Assembly (NCBI RefSeq): GCF_018448905.1
Contig: NZ_RCWA01000012.1
Span: 1 to 64,000 of the forward strand
DNA length: 64,000 nt
Direction: 5' to 3'
DNA from: Photorhabdus heterorhabditis
GTDB taxonomy: Bacteria; Pseudomonadota; Gammaproteobacteria; Enterobacterales; Enterobacteriaceae
Below the pieces are notes generated by a model. The model was given only the letters and a program-made list of their open reading frames with translations. It made no database searches and had not been told where the DNA came from. The translations under genes and the position numbers were made by a program. This document shows, one piece after another, positions 37,093 to 43,887 of this stretch. Positions within the stretch are counted from its first letter, which is position 1; each line of letters opens with the position of its first letter.

Positions 37093-37372
37093 TTACCTCG
37101 CAGTGAATTATCATCCTGAGATTATATAAGGTGATTATAGGTTGTCTATCTGCGTCAGATGTTTCAGCCTGTTATGGTTGTAAAATTATTTTTGGGTATT
37201 TATCGTTGCTTTAGTGCTTAGTCGGGAATTTATTTTGGCTAGAAAAAATGTTATTGAGCGTGTTTATGTGTTCGCGAGGGGCTTTGTGCTTATAAATCAA
37301 GCGCAGTTTTGCATTGAACATATGCAATACGCTCTTTTTTTCGACATTTAAACGAAATCAGAAGGATAACAG

Positions 37373-37400
37373 TTGCTAACAGATCGCTGACAAGTATAAT
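37373..37400 (+). promoter_or_regulatory. Promoter of tRNA-Leu(CAA)
   Basis: TTGCTA, 16 bp, TATAAT, 29 bp upstream of the mature tRNA 5' end. Consensus-like -10 with a GC-rich start region (GGCCTCCG). Confidence 0.6.
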
Positions 37401-37429
37401 GGCCTCCGTTATCCGCATACTACTTCAGT

Positions 37430-37514
37430 GCCGAAGTGGCGAAATCGGTAGACGCAGTTGATTCAAAATCAACCGCCTTCGGGTGTGCCGGTTCGAGTCC
37501 GGCCTTCGGCACCA
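37430..37514 (+). tRNA. leuX: tRNA-Leu (anticodon CAA)
   Basis: 85 nt with encoded CCA. Acceptor GCCGAAG pairs with CTTCGGC. D-loop AATCGGTAGACGC, anticodon stem-loop TTGATTCAAAATCAA (anticodon CAA), class II variable arm CGCCTTCGGGTG, and T-arm GCCGGTTCGAGTCCGGC. A P4-type integrase gene begins 164 nt downstream, so the 3' part probably serves as an attachment site. Confidence 0.97.
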
Positions 37515-37623
37515 TTTGACCTTCCAAAGACGTCCATAAACTTACGTAACTACCTGAAAAACAACAAATTACTTAGTTTTTGAGTCTATAATCGTCCATT
37601 TGTATCCGTTGACATCCATGATA

Positions 37624-37676
37624 TTTGGGGGTCAAATTGGGGGGCAGTTCTTTTCGATAATGAGTTGACCCCCAAA
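37624..37676 (+). promoter_or_regulatory. Inverted repeat in the integrase 5' region
   Basis: TTTGGGGGTCAA (37624-37635) and TTGACCCCCAAA (37665-37676) are perfect 12-bp inverted copies. The second ends 2 nt before the integrase ATG, where it would cover the ribosome-binding region. It may be an integrase or excisionase operator, or an RNA hairpin limiting translation. Confidence 0.55.
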
Positions 37677-37678
37677 TT

Positions 37679-38848
37679 ATGCCTTTAACAGACATGGAAG
37701 CTCGTGCGGCAAAGCCCCGTGAAAAAGAATATAAACTTACTGATGTACAAGGTTTGTATCTGCTTATTAAACCCAGTGGCTCAAAACGCTGGTATCTGAA
37801 ATATCGGTTTATGGGTAAAGAAAGCCGGATTGCTTTAGGTGCATATCCTCAAGTAACACTGGGGAAAGCTAGAGAGCAACGCGATAGTATTAAGATAATG
37901 ATCCGCAATGGCATCAATCCCAGTAAAAAAAGAGAAGTAGAAAAACAAGAAGCGATTGCCGAAACCTTAACTTTTGAAAAAGTGGCTAGAGATTGGCACA
38001 GTAGTAATAAGCGTTGGTCAACAACGCATTCAGAACGAGTATTAGGGGATCTCCGACGTAATGTTTTCCCTGCGATTGGGAATAAAAGTATTGCAACTTT
38101 AGAAGCCAAAGATCTGTTGGCACCTCTCAAAGAGATAGAAAGCAGTGGTCGATTGGAACTCGCTTCCAGACAACAACAAAGGATTACTGCTATTATGCGC
38201 TATGCGGTACAAAATGGCTTGATCGCTCGCAACCCTGCTCAAGATCTCAAAGGTGCGTTGGCGACACGTAAATCAACTCATCGTCCTGCTCTTCCTCTTG
38301 AAAGATTACCCGATTTTCTGACTCGTCTTGAGCACTATAAAGGACGCTACTTAACTATTTTAGCTGTCCGACTGACTCTATATATATTTATTCGTTCCAG
38401 TGAACTCCGCTTTGCACGCTGGAGAGAAGTTGATCTGGATAAAGCACTGTGGACAATTCCAGCAGAAAGAGAGCCTATTGATGGTGTTAAACATTCTCAT
38501 AGAGGTTCGAAGATGCGAACGGTACATCTTGTACCTTTATCCCACCAAGCTCTTGAATTACTGAAACAGATAAAAAAATTATCTGGAGATAATGAGTTAA
38601 TCTTTCCGGGCGATCATAATCCAAATAAGCCAATGAGTGAGAACACAATAAATGCTGCTTTAAGGACGATAGGTTATGACACTAAAACGGAAGTTTGTGG
38701 GCATGGTTTCAGAGCGATGGCTTGTAGCGCTTTAGTTGAATCAGGGCTATGGTCAAAAGATGCAGTTGAAAGACAAATGAGCCACACAGAGCGTAATGGT
38801 GTCCGAGCTGCTTATATCCTTTCATGGACTCTATCTGTAAATAGCTAA
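37679..38848 (+). CDS. P4-type tyrosine integrase, C-terminus altered
   Basis: 389 aa. An N-terminal DUF4102 arm-type domain (MPLTDMEARAAKPREKEYKL...), a SAM-like core-binding domain (about 100-190) and a catalytic domain with R in IFIRSSELRFARW, H-x-x-R in HGFRAMA, H in QMSHTERN and the likely nucleophile Tyr in VRAAY. After that Tyr the usual Asn/His-rich tail ending in an MMQWWAD-type motif is missing, and the protein ends ILSWTLSVNS. The tail contributes to subunit exchange in this family, so activity is doubtful. It lies beside tRNA-Leu, as does intB at leuX in E. coli. Confidence 0.85.
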   Translation: MPLTDMEARAAKPREKEYKLTDVQGLYLLIKPSGSKRWYLKYRFMGKESRIALGAYPQVTLGKAREQRDSIKIMIRNGINPSKKREVEKQEAIAETLTFEKVARDWHSSNKRWSTTHSERVLGDLRRNVFPAIGNKSIATLEAKDLLAPLKEIESSGRLELASRQQQRITAIMRYAVQNGLIARNPAQDLKGALATRKSTHRPALPLERLPDFLTRLEHYKGRYLTILAVRLTLYIFIRSSELRFARWREVDLDKALWTIPAEREPIDGVKHSHRGSKMRTVHLVPLSHQALELLKQIKKLSGDNELIFPGDHNPNKPMSENTINAALRTIGYDTKTEVCGHGFRAMACSALVESGLWSKDAVERQMSHTERNGVRAAYILSWTLSVNS

Positions 38849-39158
38849 AGTTAAAAAAACACTATTGTTTTATTATTCCCCCATTTAAATAAAACTCCCC
38901 CATTCATTACCCACTTTATTTTTCTTTAAATAAAGATAAGATGATTTTCTAATTACAGAATAATGTGAGTACTCTATTGGATATTAATAAATAGGATGGT
39001 GTTAAACATACATTATGAATGAATTAAATAGCACTATACCGACAGAAGGAAAATACCTACTCTTCCCCCATTTTGTCCCCCACAATGTATGGATTTTTAT
39101 TGCCCCCACGTTGATATTATTAAAATAGCTTCAAAAATAGTTATTTTTGTGATATGGA
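38849..39158. other. Intergenic, decayed mobile DNA
   Basis: About 310 AT-rich bases with several CCCCCA/CCCCCATT tracts. No gene, terminator or second copy of the tRNA 3' end was seen. Confidence 0.4.
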
Positions 39159-39377
39159 GTGGTTGTATCAATCTCGGCATTGATCCAGAAATTGGGGATA
39201 CCAAGACATGATTATTATTCTCCTTTGATTCAGAATATTTTCTCTTTTCGTCGGGGGAATAGAGACGAGGAATATCGCAAGACGCTTGAACTTATCAGTC
39301 CATATTGCCGTTTCGATACTGTTTTCACTGCGACATTATTTGATGATAAATTAGTGCTAACAATAGAATACAGCTAG
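39159..39377 (+). CDS. Hypothetical short protein, probable remnant
   Basis: 72 codons from a GTG without a clear Shine-Dalgarno site. The sequence LIQNIFSFRRGNRDEEYRKT, ending DDKLVLTIEYS, looks protein-like, but I do not recognise it. It may be the tail of a gene disrupted on island decay. Confidence 0.3.
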   Translation: MVVSISALIQKLGIPRHDYYSPLIQNIFSFRRGNRDEEYRKTLELISPYCRFDTVFTATLFDDKLVLTIEYS

Positions 39378-39395
39378 GATTTTTATTCGAGTAAT

Positions 39396-39518
39396 ATGCC
39401 GTTAGTGCTATTTAGCAGTTTTAAAGGTGTACTGGATGATATGATATCGATTAATTTCTATCATGGAAAACATATCGCAGAAGGTATAGTGACTGCTGAA
39501 TTTGGTACGGAAAACTAA
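39396..39518 (+). CDS. Hypothetical 40-aa frame, probable remnant
   Basis: MPLVLFSSFKGVLDDMISIN followed by FYHGKHIAEGIVTAEFGTEN. It follows the previous remnant by 18 nt in a different frame and ends just before ERIC 3. The two could be pieces of one gene. No known family. Confidence 0.25.
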   Translation: MPLVLFSSFKGVLDDMISINFYHGKHIAEGIVTAEFGTEN

Positions 39519-39527
39519 TTAACTATA

Positions 39528-39654
39528 TATACCCAATGGATTTCAAGATGGATCGCGACGGCAAGGGAGCGAATCCCCGGGAGCATAGATAACTCTGTGA
39601 TCGGGGTGAGTGAGTGCAGCCAACAAAGAGGCAACTTGAAAGATAACGGGTATA
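39528..39654. repeat. ERIC element 3 (127 bp, inverted orientation)
   Basis: Begins TATACCCAATGGATTTC and ends AAAGATAACGGGTATA, the reverse orientation to ERIC 1 and 2, with the ERIC core intact. Located about 100 bp upstream of the peptide deformylase gene. Confidence 0.92.
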
Positions 39655-39668
39655 AATTTAAAAATAAA

Positions 39669-39729
39669 GCAGTTTGGACCGTAGCGCTATAGTGTGGTTC
39701 AAAACCAACAAAAAGCGACGACAAACTGC
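39669..39729 (+). other. Potentially structured leader upstream of the second deformylase
   Basis: GCAGTTTG (39669-39676) and CAAACTGC (39722-39729) are perfect inverted copies enclosing a smaller GGTT/AACC hairpin (near 39695). The outer stem ends 23 nt before the ATG. It could be a 5'-UTR fold or an old mobile-element end; no known RNA family recognised. Confidence 0.35.
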
Positions 39730-39752
39730 CTGAATAGAGAGAATCATTTGTC

Positions 39753-40259
39753 ATGGCAACATTAGAAATATTGACTATTCCGAATGAAAGACTGAGACAA
39801 AAATGTGTCGAGGTTGTAAATGTTGAGGCTATCCAGGGCCTTATTGATGACATGCTTGAAACCATGTATAGCACTGATAATGGGATCGGTTTGGCCGCAC
39901 CACAAGTTGGACGAAAAGAAGCGGTTGTGATCATTGACATTTCAGCGACGCGGGATGAACCTTTGATTCTGGTCAATCCCAAAATCGTTGAAAAAGAACG
40001 CAGTGTTATCGGACAAGAAGGGTGTTTATCTGTCCCAGGATATTATGCAGATGTAGAGCGATTCGAAAAGGTGAAAGTTGAAGCGTTAAACCGGCATGGT
40101 GAGGCAATAACGGTGGAAAGTGAAGATTTCCTGGCTATTGTGATGCAACATGAAATTGATCACCTGCATGGCAAAATCTTTATTGATTATTTGTCACCAC
40201 TGAAAAGGCAAATGGCGCTTAAAAAAATTAAAAAGTATAAAAATAACAAAGCATCTTAA
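39753..40259 (+). CDS. def: Peptide deformylase (additional copy)
   Basis: 168 aa. The three metal-site motifs are GIGLAAPQVG, EGCLSVPG (Cys ligand) and QHEIDHLHG (two His ligands and catalytic Glu), so it should be active on N-formyl-Met. There is no fmt neighbour, which the housekeeping def normally has, and the gene sits in decayed mobile DNA, so this looks like a second, accessory copy. Such copies can confer resistance to deformylase inhibitors; that is a possibility only. The Lys-rich tail (KKIKKYKNNKAS) is unusual. Confidence 0.92.
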   Translation: MATLEILTIPNERLRQKCVEVVNVEAIQGLIDDMLETMYSTDNGIGLAAPQVGRKEAVVIIDISATRDEPLILVNPKIVEKERSVIGQEGCLSVPGYYADVERFEKVKVEALNRHGEAITVESEDFLAIVMQHEIDHLHGKIFIDYLSPLKRQMALKKIKKYKNNKAS

Positions 40260-40444
40260 TCAGCTTTAAACCACAGTCATCAAGGGGGAAAACTGAAACG
40301 TCAATATCGTGTGGATGAGTTCCGGTATTGCGATGAAACCCCTTGATAGATTGGCTCGTTTCAGAAGAACCCCCTTTCTGGATGAGTATTTATTAATGTT
40401 GTTGTCGATAAATCAAATTAGTGACCTGATTTACAGGAAAACGT

Positions 40445-40455
40445 GACTTATAGTC
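40445..40455 (+). promoter_or_regulatory. C-box operator 1 (GACTTATAGTC)
   Basis: GACTTATAGTC followed by CGTGG, 38 bp upstream of the first controller-like XRE gene. It matches GACT-N3-AGTC plus CGTG, the operator core of restriction-modification controller proteins (Esp1396I/AhdI type, from memory). Confidence 0.72.
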
Positions 40456-40492
40456 CGTGGTTTGATAAGTAACATAGTTCGATACTTATCAA

Positions 40493-40729
40493 ATGAAAAA
40501 GCCTAATACTATAAAATCCCTTTTTGGACAAAGAGTTAGATATATCAGAGTGGCATCTGGTATGTCTCAGGAAGCTTTTGCTGATAAATGTGGGCTCGAT
40601 CGTACTTATATCAGCGGTATTGAACGTGGAGTCAGGAATCCCACGCTTGAAGTTATCAATGTGATTGCAAGTGGCTTGCAAATCGAACTGAAAGATTTGT
40701 TCGATTTTAGCTCCCTCCAGAAGATTTGA
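40493..40729 (+). CDS. C-protein-like XRE regulator, copy 1
   Basis: 78 aa, a single HTH domain: VRYIRVASGMSQEAFADKCG, then recognition helix LDRTYISGIERGVRNPTLEV. The DRTYISGIER-x-x-RN string is characteristic of restriction-modification controller proteins, which bind C-boxes upstream of their own gene and time endonuclease expression. Such a box lies upstream here. No methylase or nuclease gene is adjacent. Its 5' region and coding sequence are closely repeated at 41131-41415, a tandem duplication. Confidence 0.75.
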   Translation: MKKPNTIKSLFGQRVRYIRVASGMSQEAFADKCGLDRTYISGIERGVRNPTLEVINVIASGLQIELKDLFDFSSLQKI

Positions 40730-40821
40730 TTCTCCTGCTAACGTAATCACTTTCTTGCCGAATCGCATAAAATTGAAACAGCCCATCTTGGCGATGCGCT
40801 GTTTCAATAATATATAGCCAC

Positions 40822-41031
40822 TTATCTTATGTATCTCGAAGGCCATATCTCGGCAGGATCGCGATCTAAAGCGTCAGCGATAAGTTGTTGACCTTTAGGC
40901 CAACGGCGTTGCAGGGTATTGGCAAGGGTCGATGATGCTAACCCTGCTTTTCTTGAAACTGCTGCTAACGATGTTCCCTGTTTTTTCAGTGCGGCGATAA
41001 TGTCTGCTGGGTGCCAGTCCTGATTTTTCAT
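40822..41031 (-). CDS. Ner/Nlp-like DNA-binding protein
   Basis: 69 aa. WHPADIIAALKKQGTSLAAV is followed by SRKAGLASSTLANTLQRRWP and EIWPSRY, matching the Ner/SfsB (Nlp) family of small repressors derived from Mu-like phages. Divergent from the second C-protein-like gene; a reversed C-box stands in its upstream region. Confidence 0.8.
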   Translation of the reverse strand: MKNQDWHPADIIAALKKQGTSLAAVSRKAGLASSTLANTLQRRWPKGQQLIADALDRDPAEIWPSRYIR

Positions 41032-41088
41032 CTTATTTCTCCACGTTACGGATAACTTTGATATGAAAAGATAAATCGTTACATAGTA

Positions 41089-41099
41089 GACTATAAGTC
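41089..41099 (-). promoter_or_regulatory. C-box operator on the Ner-like gene side
   Basis: GACTATAAGTC is the exact reverse complement of C-box 1. It lies 58 bp upstream of the Ner-like start, oriented toward that gene and 32 bp from C-box 2. Confidence 0.6.
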
Positions 41100-41130
41100 A
41101 CATATAATAACATAACTTACAGTAAAAAGT

Positions 41131-41141
41131 GACTCATAGTC
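41131..41141 (+). promoter_or_regulatory. C-box operator 2 (GACTCATAGTC)
   Basis: GACTCATAGTC followed by CGTGGTCTGATAAGTAAC, differing from copy 1 at a few positions. It is 38 bp upstream of the second controller-like gene, the same spacing as copy 1. Confidence 0.72.
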
Positions 41142-41178
41142 CGTGGTCTGATAAGTAACATAATTCGATACTTATTAG

Positions 41179-41415
41179 ATGAAAAAGCCAAATGCTATAA
41201 AATCCCTTCTTGGACAAAGAGTTAGGCATCTTAGACAATCATCTGGGATGTCTCAGGAAGCTTTTGCCGATAAATGTGGAATTGATCGTACGTATATCAG
41301 TGGTATTGAGCGGGGGATCAGAAATCCGACGCTTGAAATCATTAACATTATTGCAAGTGGTTTGCAGATTGAGCTGACAGATCTGTTTGATTTCAGTACA
41401 GAATCAAAAAATTAA
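41179..41415 (+). CDS. C-protein-like XRE regulator, copy 2
   Basis: 78 aa, differing from copy 1 at only a minority of positions (VRHLRQSSGMSQEAFADKCG, IDRTYISGIERGIRNPTLEI). Same start MKKPN and same upstream C-box arrangement. Two near-identical controllers could bind each other's boxes. A small ACCTC/GAGGT hairpin with TTTT (41470-41488) may terminate it. Confidence 0.75.
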   Translation: MKKPNAIKSLLGQRVRHLRQSSGMSQEAFADKCGIDRTYISGIERGIRNPTLEIINIIASGLQIELTDLFDFSTESKN

Positions 41416-41674
41416 AACTCATTATCTTTCAAGAATTTTTTATTCTCCCTTTTGAGCGAATGCTTCAATACCTCTATTTTGAGGTTTTCTGTGGCAATGT
41501 CATTATAGAAATTAAGCTAATTCTAATCGTGATTACAAATTAAGTATTGGATGATTTTAGAGAAACATAGGCAAGTCGTTCAAGTAATCGGTTATTAATA
41601 TTACATAGAAGTAAAAATTACCCTTCTGATATTGTGTTCTTTGGTGGTATCTGACCTATTTTATATGCTACTGA

Positions 41675-41956
41675 TGGCGGGGATTACGGAAATATTCCAT
41701 GATTATTTGATGGGGGTTAAGTTTGCTACTCCGCATTCCGGTGATCTCAAATGTAACAGCACAACCCTATGGTTCTGCTGATATTGCTGAGAAATTGGTA
41801 CAACAATTGACTCAACCTGAGCGTTGGCAATCGAGTATTCAATTTATTTACCGTCACGGGCCGATGTTTTTCATTGAGCCTGGTGCAAAAACGGTGTTAT
41901 CCAAACCTATGCCTTCTTTGCTAGTCCGTTGTTCCAGCTATGAAATCACTCTCTGA
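41675..41956 (+). pseudogene. Malonyl-CoA acyltransferase (FabD/trans-AT-like) remnant
   Basis: Two frames carry pieces of one protein. FHDYLMGVKFATPH is read to about 41733, and from 41723, one frame over, RIPVISNVTAQPYGSADI followed by AEKLVQQLTQPERWQSSIQF. This is the C-terminal third of an FabD-type transacylase (IPVxSNVTA, QL-x-PVRW). The N-terminal catalytic Ser region is absent, there is a frameshift and probably an internal deletion after FHDYLM. The end runs into the next gene. Confidence 0.7.
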
Positions 41957-41966
41957 GGATAAAAAG

Positions 41967-42992
41967 ATGATCAATATTATAAAGCGTGCGACTATTCCAA
42001 TAATTAACTCGGTATTTAAAGATGGTGTGGAGCATATGATTGGGGCGGTACAGCCATTGGCTCAGCTTCCTCAATATCAGAATTTTGTAAAAAATCAGCA
42101 GCCATTAAGTATCAGTTTCGCAGAGCTAGCTCCGGGTGAGGTGCATAAACCACACCAGCACAATGTTGCCAGCATGGTGATCATCACTTCAGGTAAAGCA
42201 ACGCTTATTGGCGACACGATCGCTTTAGTAGAGAAAGGAGATGTAATATGTATCCCGGCAGGTAACCAACATGGATTTCGCTGTGATAAAGGGGAAGGGT
42301 TGGATGCATTATCGATTCAATATGACGCTGACGGGCTATTTAGTGAAAAGCACGCTAATATTAATTTCTCTGCATCAGAAATACCGCAGCAAGCATTATT
42401 AAACTTTAATGAGCAGTGTTGTGTGAAAGCGGAACAGACACTGTTTTTCCAGATGTTCAAGGATGGGCGAATGAAGGATGAGCGTAATTTAAATATATTT
42501 AAGGGCTGGTTACGACAATGGTCAGAAATTTTCCAATATATTATGTATGCGCGTCAGTCTATGGTTGTTGACGGTCGGTATCATCCTTTATTCCTGGAAC
42601 ATTTCAAGGATGAATTAGGTCATGATGAATTATTACCACCTAAACGTGGTTGGGATGCACAGATTGATTCCTATGGTAATTGGTTCGTATTGAAAATGTT
42701 TCAGTTAGATAATTTAGAGAAGTTGATTATTGTCCATTTAGTTCTGGAGAAATGCGCGGATATGTTCCATCTGCTAGCCAACTCACAGGTTAGTGATCCA
42801 GGTGAATATATAGCAGCACATTCTACTTTAGACCACGGTCATTCGGCATTAGGTAGTGAGCTTTATCAACATATTTCTCATGAGGAGAGTTTGGCATTAC
42901 AGCAGCTTTGTGCTCAAGCATGGGAAATGATGATCTTGTTGTTAGAACGAATAGCGGTGTTAACCCTTAATGAGATCGAGAATATGGGTTAA
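41967..42992 (+). CDS. Cupin + heme-oxygenase-like (HDO/TenA-fold) fusion protein
   Basis: 341 aa in two domains. Residues 45-125 form a cupin with metal-site His in GEVHKPHQHN (H60, H63, H65) and IPAGNQHGF (H102). Residues about 145-341 are helical and resemble heme-oxygenase-like di-iron oxidases, with clustered acidic/His residues LEHFKDELGHDELL (E211, H212, H219) and STLDHGHSALG (D289, H290, H292). Such proteins oxidise amines or amino acids; SznF-type enzymes combine the same two folds in the opposite order. ATG at 41967 behind CTGAGGATAAAAAG is preferred to 41940. The substrate is unknown. Confidence 0.65.
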   Translation: MINIIKRATIPIINSVFKDGVEHMIGAVQPLAQLPQYQNFVKNQQPLSISFAELAPGEVHKPHQHNVASMVIITSGKATLIGDTIALVEKGDVICIPAGNQHGFRCDKGEGLDALSIQYDADGLFSEKHANINFSASEIPQQALLNFNEQCCVKAEQTLFFQMFKDGRMKDERNLNIFKGWLRQWSEIFQYIMYARQSMVVDGRYHPLFLEHFKDELGHDELLPPKRGWDAQIDSYGNWFVLKMFQLDNLEKLIIVHLVLEKCADMFHLLANSQVSDPGEYIAAHSTLDHGHSALGSELYQHISHEESLALQQLCAQAWEMMILLLERIAVLTLNEIENMG

Positions 42993-43027
42993 CCGTGATT
43001 GGCTGGAACGATTAAGGAAATGTCACT

Positions 43028-43794
43028 GTGAGTAAATTACATAAAGGCATGAGTGAGGAAGCGTTCGAGAATGGTTATTTTTACGTAGTTGAACTCCGAC
43101 AGTTTGCTAAGTCTTTGGGAATTGCCTCAGATAATTTAAAAAAGCATGAGCTTGAGCTGCATATTAGGTCACATCTGTTTGGTTACTCTGGCGATTTGCC
43201 TATACCCTTCATCCTTCAAGTTGCTGCTTTGTTGGCTGCGTTCACTTACCCCAGTCACATAGTTATCTATGCTCCTGGGGATGCGTTCACTCGCCGCCGC
43301 GCTGCAATTTGAAATCTATTGGGTATATTGCTATTCCTAACAAAAGGGATCGTGCTGGTCGGGATTTACTCACCCTGAAAAGTTTGGTAATTAATTACGT
43401 CAGTGATAAACAAACGAAAAATTTCTTGTTAGAACAGGTGGGCCGTCGATATGGGCCATTACCGGATAAATCAGGGCAATGGTATTGGTTAAATCATTGG
43501 CGTAAGATGAAAATTGCTAATGATAATAAAATTACCTATGGCGATTTAGTCGAGCATTTGGCTTCTTTGAGACAGCAGGAAGGGAGGCTTCCACAGATCC
43601 CCTCTGCTCGTTTGAATAATTTTATTAGCGATTTTATTGCTGATCCGGAAAATAAAGGTAAAGGGAAAAAACAGGCACTGGAAATATGGCAGAAGCTGAA
43701 AGAAAAAAATTTACCTAAAACATATCTTGCTTATAAACAAAATAAGAACCTACCAGATGACAAAATTGAATGTTTTATTGATATTAAGGATTGA
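43028..43794 (+). pseudogene. SAP-domain protein gene split by an ERIC insertion
   Basis: The 5' part (GTG 43028) encodes MSKLHKGMSEEAFENGYFY then VVELRQFAKSLGIASDNLKK, a SAP-like nucleic-acid-binding helix pair. The 3' part from 43328 gives IPNKRDRAGRDLLTLKS to NKNLPDDKIECFIDIKD. Between them lies a complete ERIC element (43201-43327). Removing 43203-43327 (125 nt, leaving one TA) rejoins the frames as GDLPIAIPNKRDRAG without a stop, giving a protein of about 213 aa. As it stands, translation from the first part stops at 43312; a TTG at 43309 could restart the second half. The intact family looks like small SAP/DUF6434-type proteins; function unknown. Confidence 0.8.
43201..43327. repeat. 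ERIC element 4 (127 bp) inserted in a gene
   Basis: TATACCCTTCATCCTTC to TCTATTGGGTATA, full length. It sits at a TA target within the SAP-domain gene, with TA at both ends consistent with TA duplication. Variant core CACTTACCCCAGTCAC, the same sub-family as ERIC 9. Confidence 0.93.
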
Positions 43795-43887
43795 ATGAAG
43801 CATTAAAGAAAATAGGATTAAAGTTAAATTGGTAAAATTTGTCATGATCCTGGAGGGAGAATGAGTTTCTCCCTCTGAATAATGTTA

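Noticed and set aside
39515-39982. 155-codon minus-strand frame across ERIC 3 and the deformylase gene
   Set aside because: It runs through the ERIC and antisense to a well-supported def gene; part of its translation is just ERIC sequence seen at other copies.
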